From: Methanomicrobiales archaeon
GTDB taxonomy: Archaea; Halobacteriota; Methanomicrobia; Methanomicrobiales; Methanospirillaceae
Direction of reading: 5' to 3'
Assembly: GCA_012729535.1 (NCBI GenBank)
Contig: JAAYCY010000083.1
Span: forward strand, 1-64,000
DNA: 64,000 bases
Shown: positions 36,940 through 48,035 of the stretch, piece by piece
Position numbering within the stretch: position 1 is the first letter of the stretch
Layout of the letters: every line of letters starts with the position of its first letter
Translations under genes and position numbers: made by a program
The notes under the pieces: generated by a model
What the model saw: only the letters and a program-made list of their open reading frames with translations
What the model was told of the DNA's origin: nothing
Database searches by the model: none

Positions 36940-37590
36940 ATGTACGATTTTCACACTCATACCCTACTTTCAGACGGTGAACTGCTTCCTTCAGAATTGC
37001 TGAGAAGAATGAAAGTTCAAGGTTATTCTGTCGTCGCAATAACCGACCATGTCGATCAGAGTAATGTAACTGAGACTATAAGAGCATTGGAAAAAATGCG
37101 ATCTCCGGCAGAAAGAATGGGGATAAAACTTCTGTTAGGCGTTGAATTAACCCATGTATCACCATGTGATATTCCTTCGCTGGCTGAATGTGCCAAACGC
37201 AAAGGTGCAGACATCGTGGTTGTTCATGGAGAAACCCCCGTTGAACCCGTTGCTCCAGGAACAAACCATGCAGCGGTTACCTGCAGATATGTAGATATTC
37301 TGGCCCACCCGGGATTCATCTCTGATGAAGATGCAATCCTTGCGTCTAAAAATTGTGTCGCACTTGAAATCACTGCCCGGGGGGGACACAACAGAACGAA
37401 CGGTCATGTAGTCAGGACAGCGGAAACTGCAGAATGTCTCCTGGTTGTTGATTCTGATGCTCACTCTCCTTCAGATATTATGTCAGAACATGAAAGATCG
37501 ATTATTGCTAGAGGTGCCGGTGTATCGCATGAAAAACTTGAAACCGTTCTCTCCATTGAGGGAAACGAATTTTATCACCGGTTCACGTAA
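36940..37590 (+). CDS. PHP-domain phosphoesterase (histidinol-phosphatase-like)
   Basis: This 216-residue PHP domain keeps the metal-binding pattern: DFHTHTLLSDGE at the N terminus, ITDHVD near residue 35, and later histidines in VVVHGETP, DILAHPGFIS and VVDSDAHSPSD. It could act on histidinol phosphate or another phosphate ester. An Rpp30-like RNase P role is less likely because the full metal set is conserved. It starts eight bases after srp19. The reaction cannot be assigned from sequence alone. Confidence 0.75.
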   Translation: MYDFHTHTLLSDGELLPSELLRRMKVQGYSVVAITDHVDQSNVTETIRALEKMRSPAERMGIKLLLGVELTHVSPCDIPSLAECAKRKGADIVVVHGETPVEPVAPGTNHAAVTCRYVDILAHPGFISDEDAILASKNCVALEITARGGHNRTNGHVVRTAETAECLLVVDSDAHSPSDIMSEHERSIIARGAGVSHEKLETVLSIEGNEFYHRFT

Positions 37591-37605
37591 TACTTAAAAA
37601 TTGCC

Positions 37606-37622
37606 GTAATATTTAAATACAA
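37606..37622 (+). promoter_or_regulatory. TATA-like element upstream of gar1
   Basis: GTAATATTTAAATACAA lies in the 69-base gap after the PHP gene. Transcription would start near 37640, about 20 bases before GTG 37660 or 53 before TTG 37693. Confidence 0.45.
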
Positions 37623-37659
37623 CATATCCATACATATATAGGTTGCTTATCTTATCCCG

Positions 37660-37923
37660 GTGGGGGATTTTGGCATTTTTGGGGGCGATGCATTGGTTCG
37701 GGCAATAGGCAGGGTTAAAAGTAATTTTGGGCGCCGTATTCTGATAATAGAATGTGATGCAGCAAAACTCCCCCGATTGTATAGTAAAGTATTAGATAAA
37801 CGATGGAAACCAGTAGGGAAACTTATTGATATTTTCGGTGATGTGTCTTCGCCGTACGCAGCGGTCCTGACCAATATTGAAGAACCTTCACGGCTCATTG
37901 GCGAACGGCTTTTTATTAAATAG
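37660..37923 (+). CDS. gar1: H/ACA ribonucleoprotein component Gar1
   Basis: This protein of up to 87 residues has the Gar1 core [22 protein letters not shown]. It belongs to the H/ACA guide-RNP with Cbf5, Nop10 and L7Ae, which makes pseudouridines in rRNA. Two starts compete: GTG 37660 (87 residues, short leader) and TTG 37693 (76 residues, preceded by GGGGGCGAT as a strong ribosome-binding site). The TTG form begins close to where related Gar1 proteins start, so I favour it weakly. The tfb gene follows nine bases after the stop. Confidence 0.88.
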   Translation: MGDFGIFGGDALVRAIGRVKSNFGRRILIIECDAAKLPRLYSKVLDKRWKPVGKLIDIFGDVSSPYAAVLTNIEEPSRLIGERLFIK

Positions 37924-37931
37924 AGGATAGA

Positions 37932-38945
37932 ATGTCAGAAGAGATAGAAAAACTCCGGACCCTCCAAAAGGAACGAGAAGCCTTGAAAAACAGGCTGACC
38001 GGAAAGGTAGTTGAGAAACAGAAAAAGATTGAAAACCAGACCGAATCTCAATGTCCAGAGTGTGGCAGCAGGCAACTTGTTCATGATTATGAACGAGCAG
38101 AACTTGTTTGTCAGCAATGTGGTCTGGTAATTGATGCAGAGTTTATAGATCGCGGTCCAGAGTGGCGGGCATTTGACCATGATCAGCGGATGAAACGTTC
38201 ACGTGTGGGAGCCCCAATGACCTTTACCATTCATGATAAAGGTCTTTCGACCATGATTGACTGGAGAAACAGGGACAGTTATGGCAGGGCAATATCTTCC
38301 AAAAACCGTGCACAGCTCTACCGTCTCCGGAAATGGCAACGTCGTATCAGGGTCAGCAATGCCACCGAAAGAAACCTTGCATTCGCACTATCAGAACTTG
38401 ACCGTATGGCTTCTGCTCTTGGTCTTCCCCGTAATGTTCGTGAGACTGCTGCCGTTGTTTATCGTGATGCAGTCGATAAAAATCTCATTCGTGGCAGAAG
38501 TATTGAAGGAGTTGCAGCCGCTGCACTATATGCAGCCTGCAGGCAATGCAGTGTTCCCAGAACCCTTGATGAGATTGCAGAAGTATCCAGAGTTTCGAGA
38601 AAAGAGATCGGCAGAACATACCGGTTTATTTCACGTGAACTAGGTCTAAAACTACTTCCCACTTCTCCAATCGATTACGTACCCCGGTTCTGTTCAGGAC
38701 TGCAACTGAAAGGCGAAGTACAAAGCAGAGCCGTAGAGATTTTACGACAGGCCGGAGAGCGTGAACTGACTTCAGGGAGAGGGCCAACTGGAGTTGCAGC
38801 AGCAGCAATATACATCTCTTCTATTCTTGGTGGAGAGCGAAGAACCCAGCGGGAAGTTGCCGAAGTTGCCGGTGTAACAGAAGTAACCATAAGAAACCGG
38901 TATAAGGAACTAGCAGAAAAATTAGATATTGAGATCATTCTCTGA
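37932..38945 (+). CDS. tfb: Transcription initiation factor IIB (TFB)
   Basis: This 337-residue archaeal TFB has an N-terminal zinc ribbon with CPECG and CQQCG cysteine pairs, the B-reader/linker region ([20 protein letters not shown]), and two cyclin-fold repeats (about 140-235 and 240-335). It recruits RNA polymerase to TBP-bound promoters and contacts BRE elements. GAGGATAG precedes the ATG. It follows gar1 directly and precedes tRNA-Ala within about ten bases, so the tRNA may be co-transcribed or have its own promoter inside the end of tfb. Confidence 0.96.
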   Translation: MSEEIEKLRTLQKEREALKNRLTGKVVEKQKKIENQTESQCPECGSRQLVHDYERAELVCQQCGLVIDAEFIDRGPEWRAFDHDQRMKRSRVGAPMTFTIHDKGLSTMIDWRNRDSYGRAISSKNRAQLYRLRKWQRRIRVSNATERNLAFALSELDRMASALGLPRNVRETAAVVYRDAVDKNLIRGRSIEGVAAAALYAACRQCSVPRTLDEIAEVSRVSRKEIGRTYRFISRELGLKLLPTSPIDYVPRFCSGLQLKGEVQSRAVEILRQAGERELTSGRGPTGVAAAAIYISSILGGERRTQREVAEVAGVTEVTIRNRYKELAEKLDIEIIL

Positions 38946-38955
38946 TCCTTTTTTA

Positions 38956-39027
38956 GGGCTCGTAGATCAGTGGGAGATCGCTGTGTTCGCAACGCAGAGG
39001 CCGCGGGTTCAAATCCCGCCGGGTCCA
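38956..39027 (+). tRNA. tRNA-Ala (anticodon CGC)
   Basis: The acceptor GGGCTCG pairs with CGGGTCC and contains the G3:U70 pair that defines alanine tRNA. The anticodon stem CTGTG/CGCAG surrounds the loop TTCGCAA, so the anticodon is CGC (codon GCG). The discriminator is A and no extra CCA is encoded. It begins ten bases after the tfb stop. Confidence 0.95.
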
Positions 39028-39060
39028 TGGGATTCTTCGCCTTTTTCTCTTATTTTTGTC

Positions 39061-40206
39061 TTAATCCCTTTTTGTTGAGAGTTTTTCAAGGCAATCCAGA
39101 TTGATTACACTCCGGAGTGTTCCGGGCAGACCGTTATTTTGCATTCCTTCAACTCCCATGAGTGAAAAGTAGAGATAACATGTCTCTTCATCCGTAATAA
39201 CCTCCGGATCCATCAACCAGACGCCAGGTTCAATGGATTCCAGAATTTGAACCGGCTGATACCCTGAAAAATCATACCCATCTTCGGAGAGAGAAAAGAA
39301 AATTCGATGTCCCTTGGATTTTGGAGTAATATCCACATATATTATTCCTGTTCTTCCATCAGGAAGGAGCATAGTAGTAGGATCTGTTCCATACCTGATA
39401 CGGATACCATCTTCAGATATCCATGAAACGCCCGTATCTTCTGAAATGGCACTTTTTATGCCGATTCCCGGGACGTAATAATACATCCTTATGATCCCGT
39501 TCGCATAAACAACTCCTGAAGGAACTGAGGGATTAACAGGAAAGCTTGCGGTCTCATTTTCAGAAAAAGTAACCATATCCTCTCCGGTAAACCGGATACC
39601 GTCTACAGAAGAAGCCGAAAAGAGAACGTGCTTATTTCCTTCTTTTTTGCTAAAAATCATCCGGTAAGTACCATCGGGTACCAGAAATACCCATGGATCT
39701 GTGCGAAACTCTCCTCCGATAACGGGAACATCGAGGCATGCATCAGCCATCCGTTCCCAAATAATACCATCAGATGATGCCATACATGAAATTCCGTCAT
39801 CCCTTCCACTAAAATATGCCATGAGAGTGTTACCGGAAATCCAGTGGAGACTATATGCAGGTCCATCAAGATTTGAAGGTTGCGGAGTCCCCACACATTC
39901 TCCTATCCGGACCATCGCAGGTATCTGGTCCTCCGAGGTGAGAAAATTAAAAGAAACTTCTGTTATATCTCCAGGATTAACAGAAACATTCAGCGTCTGA
40001 TGAAATAATCCATCTGGAGAAGCCCTCACCAGGTGATACCCAGGTTCAATATCATTAACCGATAAAGGTGTAACACCTGTAAAATCACCATCAATATACA
40101 CTGGAACTGATGTTATATCGGCAGATATTTCAACAGTACTAGTTACTGCCGTGACAGGAACCATCAGAAAAAAAATGGTAGCAACTATCAACAGCACATA
40201 TTTCAT
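39061..40206 (-). CDS. Secreted PEGA plus beta-propeller-like protein
   Basis: This 381-residue protein starts with a signal peptide (about 1-20). A PEGA domain (about 23-95, ADITSVPVYIDGDFTG) follows. The rest (about 100-380) has repeated blade-like motifs such as GRDDGISCMASSDGIIWERM, FSASSVDGIRFT, SAISEDTGVSWIS and FSLSEDGYDFSG, suggesting a sialidase/GH43-like five-bladed propeller. Catalytic residues of a glycosidase were not identified, so it may be a binding protein. It sits between tRNA-Ala and the divergent canonical subtilase. Confidence 0.72.
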   Translation of the reverse strand: MKYVLLIVATIFFLMVPVTAVTSTVEISADITSVPVYIDGDFTGVTPLSVNDIEPGYHLVRASPDGLFHQTLNVSVNPGDITEVSFNFLTSEDQIPAMVRIGECVGTPQPSNLDGPAYSLHWISGNTLMAYFSGRDDGISCMASSDGIIWERMADACLDVPVIGGEFRTDPWVFLVPDGTYRMIFSKKEGNKHVLFSASSVDGIRFTGEDMVTFSENETASFPVNPSVPSGVVYANGIIRMYYYVPGIGIKSAISEDTGVSWISEDGIRIRYGTDPTTMLLPDGRTGIIYVDITPKSKGHRIFFSLSEDGYDFSGYQPVQILESIEPGVWLMDPEVITDEETCYLYFSLMGVEGMQNNGLPGTLRSVINLDCLEKLSTKRD

Positions 40207-40373
40207 AGGTTGACATCTGACTGGTAGAGTTATCTATTTTGGGTTTGAATTAACCAATTCATATCTCATACCTGATTTCTGAACTTATTTTTTTATTCCG
40301 TGATCCTGACTTCGCATATTATAATCCAATTAATGCAAAAATACTGACTGGTAATATAATGAAACATCACTTT

Positions 40374-40382
40374 CTTATAAGG
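40374..40382 (+). promoter_or_regulatory. TATA box for the canonical subtilase
   Basis: CTTATAAGG is a good TATA box. Transcription would begin about 26 bases downstream of its centre, near 40404. The ribosome-binding site AGGTGAT (40405-40411) starts right there, and the ATG is at 40420, so the leader is very short. Confidence 0.55.
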
Positions 40383-40419
40383 CGCCGCATAATCTCCTAG
40401 TATCAGGTGATGTTTATTC

Positions 40420-42723
40420 ATGAGAGGGCACGGAAGACAGGTAATTAAAAAATCTGTAATACTCTGTATTATTGTTGCATTATTATACATCCCGGTAATG
40501 GTTCTGGCTTTGCCGGTTATTCCCGGAGGATTGCAATATACCGATTCGACTAATTATAAACCAGGATACTCCCCTGGAGTATTGTTTATCAAAACCACAA
40601 GTAACGGGGAAGATGTAAATGAATCTAATTTTGCTGCTACCCATGCATTTATTCATGCAGAAATAGCGAAAGATTATTCATCGGATGGTTTTAGAGGATT
40701 GCAACTCATCTCGATACCGGATACCATATCCGTCGAAGATGCGGTATCTTACTACCAGAATGTTTCCGGGGTTGCTTATGCTGAACCTGATTATTTTCGC
40801 TCATATTCCAGGATTCCCAATGATCCTGATTTCTGGAGGCAATGGGGCCTTTCCAATACTGGACAGGTATTCAAAGAGGATGTATCTTCGGGAAGTGCCG
40901 GGGCTGACGTAAATGCCATTCATGCATGGGATATCACTACAGATTCCGATGTCATTATCGCTGTCATTGACTCAGGAGTCGATTATTATCACCCTGACCT
41001 CAACGAAAATATCTGGACAAATCCCTCAACTGGAACCCACGGGTATGATGCCATTACCGGTACCCTGGATCCGATGGACTTAGCCTCACATGGAACCCAT
41101 TGCGCCGGAATCATTGGTGGAATTGGTAACAACAGCATTGGCATTTCGGGAGTAAACTGGGACACACGTATTCTCCCAGTCAGGTTTTTAAATAGTTTTG
41201 GTACTGGCACTGTTTCTGACGAGATTGAGGCAATATTATGGGCTGCAAGAAATGGTGCCACAATTTTCTCCTGTTCATATGGAGGATCACAACCCAGTCA
41301 GGCAGAATATGAAGTGATGGCCGGAACACAAGGTATTTTTATCTGTGCTGCTGGAAACAGCGGATTTGACAATGATATGGTGCCCTATTATCCAACTTGT
41401 TATGATCTTGAAAACATCATTTCCGTTGGAGCAACAAATGCCCATGATGAACTTGCATCTTTTTCGAATTATGGAAAGAATAGCATGGATCTGGCAGCTC
41501 CTGGTGAGGATATCTACTCGACCAAGCACAACCTCTATACTCCAACTCCCCTCTGGAATGACGGGTTTGAAACATTAAATAATTGGACCATTCATGGAGA
41601 CTGGACATTGAATTCGGAATATTATCTGTCACCTCCGACTAGCGCCCAGGGGACAGTGAATAATACAGGAATTACCTCTGACCCTCCTGCAATTCTGACG
41701 CTAAAGGCACCTTTGCAGATTGCAAACCTGACTAATCCTATCATATCATATGATGTCCAGCTTGTCGGCGCAAATTATACTTTTTACATAGAGGGTTCTA
41801 ATGACAATCTTTCCTGGACTAAACTGGAATATGATCGGAAACCGTTCATTCTTATGCCTTTCACTCATCGTGAATGTAAAATTCCAAATGATTTATCTAA
41901 AGGCCCATTGTACCTGCGATTCACTGTTGACGGGACCTTTCTTACCTGCTTCCTTGACAACCTGATGCTTTCTGAGGGTTATGGTACTCTGAGCGAAACC
42001 AGGTATGGGTACATGTCCGGGACATCAATGGCTGCTCCGTTTGTGAGTGGAATTTGCGCATTACTAAAGGCAAATGTCCCGGACGCTTCTTATACAGAGA
42101 TTAAAAATGCAATCATAAAAACCGTCGATCCTTTGTCTTCTCTTCAGAATAAAACACTGTCAGGTGGAAGGGTAAACCTGACAGCAGCCCTTCTCTATCT
42201 GAAAAAACCTAAACCTGACACCATCAGTCTCCTACCTGGCTGGAACCATGTCTCTGTTGCAAAAAGGCTGGATAGTGGAAATGATACAGCATATGCGTTA
42301 TTTGGCCAGATCAATAATACCCAGGGCCATTCTGTACTTAGGTTTGATAATTCCAGCTGGATTACCGTCCCTGCCAGTGAAAAAATTATACCACTTTCAT
42401 CATACTGGATTTGGGCAGGGGAACCAGAGACCCTAATCCCGGTACCTGATATGAACCAGAAAGGATCATACTGGAAAAATCTCTCGTATGGGTGGAACGG
42501 ATTTGGTGTATATGGGACTGGTTTGATCCCGGCTAAGGATCAGTTGCTTCAAATCAGAGACAACTGGACATATGTTATCAGTTATAATGCATCTTCCCAA
42601 CAATACGAAGAGCCTATCATTAAAAACGGTACTGCAAACCAGAGCGATAACCAAAACCTGGTACCATGGCAAGGTTACTGGTTATATGTAACAGATGATG
42701 TAACCTACCAGGTTACCATCTAA
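40420..42723 (+). CDS. Secreted subtilisin-like serine protease with an inserted domain
   Basis: This 767-residue S8 protease has a signal peptide (about 1-31), a propeptide-like region (about 46-125) and a complete triad: D184 in AVIDSGVD, H224 in SHGTHCAG and Ser536 in SGTSMAAP. Asn313 of AAGN provides the oxyanion hole. A beta-rich domain of about 145 residues (about 378-520, with NDGFETLNNWTIHGDW) is inserted between the substrate region and the serine motif, similar to MAM/immune-inhibitor-A-type jelly rolls. A C-terminal domain (about 595-767) has two-fold PGWNHVSVAK / YGWNGFGVYG-like motifs. It is probably an exported protease, and the insert may present substrate. It starts opposite the PEGA/propeller gene. 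Confidence 0.9.
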   Translation: MRGHGRQVIKKSVILCIIVALLYIPVMVLALPVIPGGLQYTDSTNYKPGYSPGVLFIKTTSNGEDVNESNFAATHAFIHAEIAKDYSSDGFRGLQLISIPDTISVEDAVSYYQNVSGVAYAEPDYFRSYSRIPNDPDFWRQWGLSNTGQVFKEDVSSGSAGADVNAIHAWDITTDSDVIIAVIDSGVDYYHPDLNENIWTNPSTGTHGYDAITGTLDPMDLASHGTHCAGIIGGIGNNSIGISGVNWDTRILPVRFLNSFGTGTVSDEIEAILWAARNGATIFSCSYGGSQPSQAEYEVMAGTQGIFICAAGNSGFDNDMVPYYPTCYDLENIISVGATNAHDELASFSNYGKNSMDLAAPGEDIYSTKHNLYTPTPLWNDGFETLNNWTIHGDWTLNSEYYLSPPTSAQGTVNNTGITSDPPAILTLKAPLQIANLTNPIISYDVQLVGANYTFYIEGSNDNLSWTKLEYDRKPFILMPFTHRECKIPNDLSKGPLYLRFTVDGTFLTCFLDNLMLSEGYGTLSETRYGYMSGTSMAAPFVSGICALLKANVPDASYTEIKNAIIKTVDPLSSLQNKTLSGGRVNLTAALLYLKKPKPDTISLLPGWNHVSVAKRLDSGNDTAYALFGQINNTQGHSVLRFDNSSWITVPASEKIIPLSSYWIWAGEPETLIPVPDMNQKGSYWKNLSYGWNGFGVYGTGLIPAKDQLLQIRDNWTYVISYNASSQQYEEPIIKNGTANQSDNQNLVPWQGYWLYVTDDVTYQVTI

Positions 42724-42736
42724 TATTTAAAAAAAA

Positions 42737-43870
42737 TTACAGGACAGAAGAGATTCTGTCTAATGCTTCTTTTAACCGCTCCATTGAAGCAGCATAACTG
42801 ATCCGTATCCAGCCAGGATGGTTAAATGCCGAACCATGGGTCACTGCGACATGAGCCTCCTTCAGCCACCGTGATGCAACTTCCTTGTCATTGCCGTTGA
42901 CCTGGACATAGGCATAAAACGCACCGTCAGCCGGAGCATAGGAAAGACCCAGTTCATCCATCCTCCTGAGCACAAATGATCTCCTTCTCTCAAACTCAGC
43001 CCGCATATCTTCAATGCACTGCTGAGGTCCCTTGAGAGCCGCAATACCCCCATACATAGAAAAAGTGGTTGGATGAGAGATAGTATGCTGTTGGACCCGG
43101 TTGATGTAATTAATAATCTCTTTTGATGAGACTGCATACCCAAGTCTCCATCCGGTCATCGCATATGCCTTTGAAAATCCGTTTATAGTTATTGTCCGAT
43201 CTTCCATTCCCGGAAATGAAGCAAGGGAATAGTGTCTCTTTCCATACACCAGCTTTTCATAAATTTCATCGGAAAGTGCAATGATATCATGGTCCTGGCA
43301 TATGTCTGCCACAAGCTGAAGGGATTCCCTGCTCAATATTGCTCCGGAAGGATTCGAAGGACTGTTGACGATAATCATCCGGGTTTTCTTCGTAATTTTT
43401 TCCAGAAGAGTGTCATTAACCTGGAAATTACCCGGGTCAAGGGGATGATGGACGGGTATCCCTCCAGCTATCTGGATACAGGGTTCATAACTCACCCATG
43501 AAGGATCAAGAATAATCGCTTCATCACCGGTACTAAGAACTGCTTCACATGTTTCGTAGATTGAGTTTTTTGCCCCACACCCGACTACAACCTGGTCAGG
43601 TGAACATGGAATACCATTTTCCTGTGCAATTTTTTCTGCTATTGCAGAGATAAGCTCAGGAATTCCTTTACCTGGAGCATAGTGAGTTTCACCCCGGCGA
43701 AGAGCATTAATACATGCCTCGGTAATATGAGCCGGTGTCTGGAAATCGGGTTCTCCGATAGAAAGACTAATGACATCAATTCCAGCTGCCTGCATTTTGC
43801 GGGCCTGATCAGTTATCTCGATTGTTGCGGAGGGAGCAATTGCGGCGATTTTTGTCGAGAGGGGTCTCAT
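42737..43870 (-). CDS. Class I pyridoxal-phosphate aminotransferase (aspartate type)
   Basis: This 377-residue enzyme has the class I pattern: [13 protein letters not shown] at the N terminus, [13 protein letters not shown], the PLP-lysine region [18 protein letters not shown] and a C-terminal [10 protein letters not shown]. It uses 2-oxoglutarate/glutamate with an unknown amino acid, possibly aspartate or an aromatic/branched one. Its start overlaps the ribH stop by four bases. It belongs to the four-gene unit with a class V aminotransferase, ribC and ribH, although a direct link to riboflavin is not obvious. Confidence 0.9.
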   Translation of the reverse strand: MRPLSTKIAAIAPSATIEITDQARKMQAAGIDVISLSIGEPDFQTPAHITEACINALRRGETHYAPGKGIPELISAIAEKIAQENGIPCSPDQVVVGCGAKNSIYETCEAVLSTGDEAIILDPSWVSYEPCIQIAGGIPVHHPLDPGNFQVNDTLLEKITKKTRMIIVNSPSNPSGAILSRESLQLVADICQDHDIIALSDEIYEKLVYGKRHYSLASFPGMEDRTITINGFSKAYAMTGWRLGYAVSSKEIINYINRVQQHTISHPTTFSMYGGIAALKGPQQCIEDMRAEFERRRSFVLRRMDELGLSYAPADGAFYAYVQVNGNDKEVASRWLKEAHVAVTHGSAFNHPGWIRISYAASMERLKEALDRISSVL

Positions 43871-44295
43871 GCTAACCGCTGTACCAGTTTTATCGCTGAT
43901 TCAACTGCACGTTTCGCATAATCAATACGTTCGGTCGCTTCCAGTCGTGTCATTCCCGGTCCGGATATTCCAAGGGCAACCGGTTTTTCAAACTCAAGGG
44001 AGAGATCGATTATTTTTCTTGCCGCATGCTGGACTACAATCTCATCATGCTGGGTTGCACCTTCAATCACACAACCAATGGTGACTACTGCATCTACATT
44101 GTTCTCTCTTAGCAACTTCTTGATTGCAAGCGGCATGTCATAAGCACCAGGCACATAAAACCGCTCAGTTACTTCTGCTCCAAGGAATTTTGCATGTTCT
44201 TCAGCCTCAATCTCCATCATGTAGGTGATATCACGATTAAATTCCGAAACTACAAAACCCAGCTTTATTCCATCTTTCATTTTTTTGTCTGCCAT
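43867..44295 (-). CDS. ribH: 6,7-dimethyl-8-ribityllumazine synthase
   Basis: This enzyme of about 142 residues has the pattern [12 protein letters not shown] (ribulose-phosphate-binding region), the [13 protein letters not shown] motif and the [12 protein letters not shown] / [10 protein letters not shown] signatures of lumazine synthase. It makes the precursor of riboflavin, and in methanogens also of coenzyme F420. ATG 44295 is favoured over 44307 because GAGG lies upstream of it. It follows ribC directly and overlaps the aminotransferase gene by four bases. Confidence 0.93.
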   Translation of the reverse strand: MADKKMKDGIKLGFVVSEFNRDITYMMEIEAEEHAKFLGAEVTERFYVPGAYDMPLAIKKLLRENNVDAVVTIGCVIEGATQHDEIVVQHAARKIIDLSLEFEKPVALGISGPGMTRLEATERIDYAKRAVESAIKLVQRLA

Positions 44296-44307
44296 GTTTA
44301 GCCTCAT

Positions 44308-45896
<1,589 letters not shown>

Positions 45897-45949
45897 AAAA
45901 TCGAGTATACTATTTACTCTTCCTGACTGATTATATGCGTGGAAAGACC

Positions 45950-46348
45950 ATGCCGCATGTTAGTATACTATCTGGTTCAGCATCCGATGAAGAAATCGCT
46001 AAAAAAGCCGGGGACATTCTGAAATTAAATAATATTACCTTTGATTACCAGGTAATATCCGCTCACCGCGATCCAGATAAACTGGATGAATTCATCCGGA
46101 AATCAGATGCAAATATCTATATCTGCATCGCCGGGCTTTCTGCAGCTCTACCCGGAGTAGTAGCATCAAAAACAAAAAAGCCGGTGATTGGTGTGCCAGT
46201 ATCGGGAAAATTATTGGGTGGTCTGGACGCCCTTCTTTCAATTGTTCAGATGCCTAAGGGTGTGCCGGTTGCCTGTGTTGGTGTTGATAATGGAGAAAAT
46301 GCTGCGCATCTTGCAATCCGTATCCTCAGTCTTGCTAACTTATTCTAA
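45950..46348 (+). CDS. purE: N5-carboxyaminoimidazole ribonucleotide mutase PurE
   Basis: This protein of about 132 residues has [17 protein letters not shown], the active-site [11 protein letters not shown] and the [23 protein letters not shown] segment typical of PurE. It carries out the carboxylation step in de novo purine synthesis. ATG 45950 is preferred to 45935 because GGAAAG lies ahead of it. It is slightly shorter than bacterial PurE but complete. No purK is present nearby. Confidence 0.92.
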   Translation: MPHVSILSGSASDEEIAKKAGDILKLNNITFDYQVISAHRDPDKLDEFIRKSDANIYICIAGLSAALPGVVASKTKKPVIGVPVSGKLLGGLDALLSIVQMPKGVPVACVGVDNGENAAHLAIRILSLANLF

Positions 46349-46353
46349 AAAAA

Positions 46354-47577
46354 TCAGGGTAATGACCTGATAAAATCATCCATCCTTCGAATTGCTTCAG
46401 AGAGTTCCTGTCTTGATACAGCATATGAACAACGGATGTGTCCAATACCCCCTGAACCAAAGACACTCCCTGGAACTACTGCTACGCCAGCTTCTGTAAT
46501 AAGCCGCTCTGCAAACTCGTAATCGGTAAGTCCCGTCCCTTTCACTGATGGGAACGCATAGAATGCTCCTTCCGGCGTGTGACAAGTAAGACCGATACGA
46601 TTGAGACCATCAACAAAGAGATTTCTGCGGAGATGGTACTCACGGACCATATCCCTCATTGCATCTTCTCCATGTTTTAACGCTTCAAGAGCTGCATACT
46701 GGCTCATTGTCGGAGCAGAAAGCATGACGTACTGATGAATTTTTAACACCGCCGCTGTCAGTTCAGGTGGTGCGCACACGTAACCAAGTCTCCATCCGGT
46801 CATGGCAAATGCTTTTGAAAACCCGGATAATGTGATGGTCCGTTCCCATAATCCGTCAATAGATGCAGTCGCAATGTGATGTCCTTCGTACGTTAGTTCT
46901 GCATATACTTCGTCAGAAAGGATCAGAAGATCATGATCAATAGCAATATCTGCAACTGCTTCAAGATCCTCACGCCGCATAACACCTCCAGTTGGGTTGT
47001 TTGGGAAATTTAAAACCAGAACTTTTGATTGAGGTGTTATATGCTCCATCAGGACATCAGGGGTGAGGCGAAACCGGTCCTTTTCAGTGCAGGGAACAGG
47101 AACTGGAATTCCACCCGCCATGGTTACACAGGGTGAATAACTGACATATGAAGGATCAACAACAAGGACCTCATCACCCGGATTTACAACCGCACGGATA
47201 ACGATATCAAGCCCCTCGGAAACACCGGTAGTGATGATCATCTCATTTGACGGATTATAATCAAGCTGGTAATACTCCTGTAAAAACCGGTGTAATTCGT
47301 TTCGGAGTGATTCCATTCCGGTGTTTGACGTGTATGCTGTATGACCCTGTTCAATTGACGTTATCGCTGCATCACAAATATGCCAGGGAGTAGAATAATC
47401 AGGCTCTCCCACTCCAAGGGATATTACGTTCTCCATCTGGCCTGCCAGATCAAAAAAGCGTCTTATACCTGATGGTGGAATTATTTTCGCCCGTTCTGAG
47501 ACGAAATCCCGCTTCTTTTGATCAGAACGAGAATGGCAACCGTTGTCCGTCTTCACGCTCAACATAGAGCACTCCAT
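46354..47577 (-). CDS. Class I aminotransferase (second)
   Basis: This 407-residue enzyme has SLGVGEPDYSTPWHI, LNFPNNPTGGV, the PLP-lysine region [19 protein letters not shown] and C-terminal IRCSYAVS. It is related to the enzyme at 42737 but is a different paralogue with an extended N terminus. Its coding region overlaps the end of the upstream Lrp regulator by 56 bases if ATG 47577 is used. Substrate is unknown; the Lrp partner points to amino-acid metabolism. Confidence 0.86.
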   Translation of the reverse strand: MECSMLSVKTDNGCHSRSDQKKRDFVSERAKIIPPSGIRRFFDLAGQMENVISLGVGEPDYSTPWHICDAAITSIEQGHTAYTSNTGMESLRNELHRFLQEYYQLDYNPSNEMIITTGVSEGLDIVIRAVVNPGDEVLVVDPSYVSYSPCVTMAGGIPVPVPCTEKDRFRLTPDVLMEHITPQSKVLVLNFPNNPTGGVMRREDLEAVADIAIDHDLLILSDEVYAELTYEGHHIATASIDGLWERTITLSGFSKAFAMTGWRLGYVCAPPELTAAVLKIHQYVMLSAPTMSQYAALEALKHGEDAMRDMVREYHLRRNLFVDGLNRIGLTCHTPEGAFYAFPSVKGTGLTDYEFAERLITEAGVAVVPGSVFGSGGIGHIRCSYAVSRQELSEAIRRMDDFIRSLP

Positions 47578-48013
47578 TTTCTTTGTATGTTTTCATGATT
47601 ATATGCGTAGCTGTCTCTCTTATCCGCTCCATAGGAGCTACATGTTCAGAAACAAACCGTGCAATCTCCTGCATACTTTTTCCACTGACCAGGAGTTGAA
47701 GGTCATGTGTCCCTGTTCGGAGCCGTAATGAACGGACATTAGCAAAACGTGAGATACGTTCCGCAATACGGTCATATCCATGATCACGCTCTGGAGATAC
47801 CTTAAGCTCGATAATCGCATAGACTGCACCTTTGTCTACTTGTTCCCAGTTAATTACTGCTGAATAACGGCGAATAATACCTTCTTCTTCAAGTTGTTTT
47901 TTCCTTTTTGCGACCTCTTCATCGTCGCATCCAAGCATAACTGCCAACTCGTGAAGAGGGGTTGTACAGTCTTCTTCCAGAAGGGAGAGTAATGACCGGT
48001 CAATATCGTCCAT
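47522..48013 (-). CDS. Lrp/AsnC family transcriptional regulator
   Basis: This 163-residue protein has an N-terminal winged HTH (MDDIDRSLLSLLEEDCTTPLHELAVMLG and the following helix ending GIIRRYSAVINWEQV) and a C-terminal RAM-type ligand domain (about 60-150). Lrp regulators sense amino acids. It overlaps the 3'-following aminotransferase by 56 bases, so control of that gene is likely. It sits 22 bases after cdc6. Confidence 0.88.
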   Translation of the reverse strand: MDDIDRSLLSLLEEDCTTPLHELAVMLGCDDEEVAKRKKQLEEEGIIRRYSAVINWEQVDKGAVYAIIELKVSPERDHGYDRIAERISRFANVRSLRLRTGTHDLQLLVSGKSMQEIARFVSEHVAPMERIRETATHIIMKTYKENGVLYVEREDGQRLPFSF

Positions 48014-48035
48014 GAAATTTTAGTCCTGTAATAAA

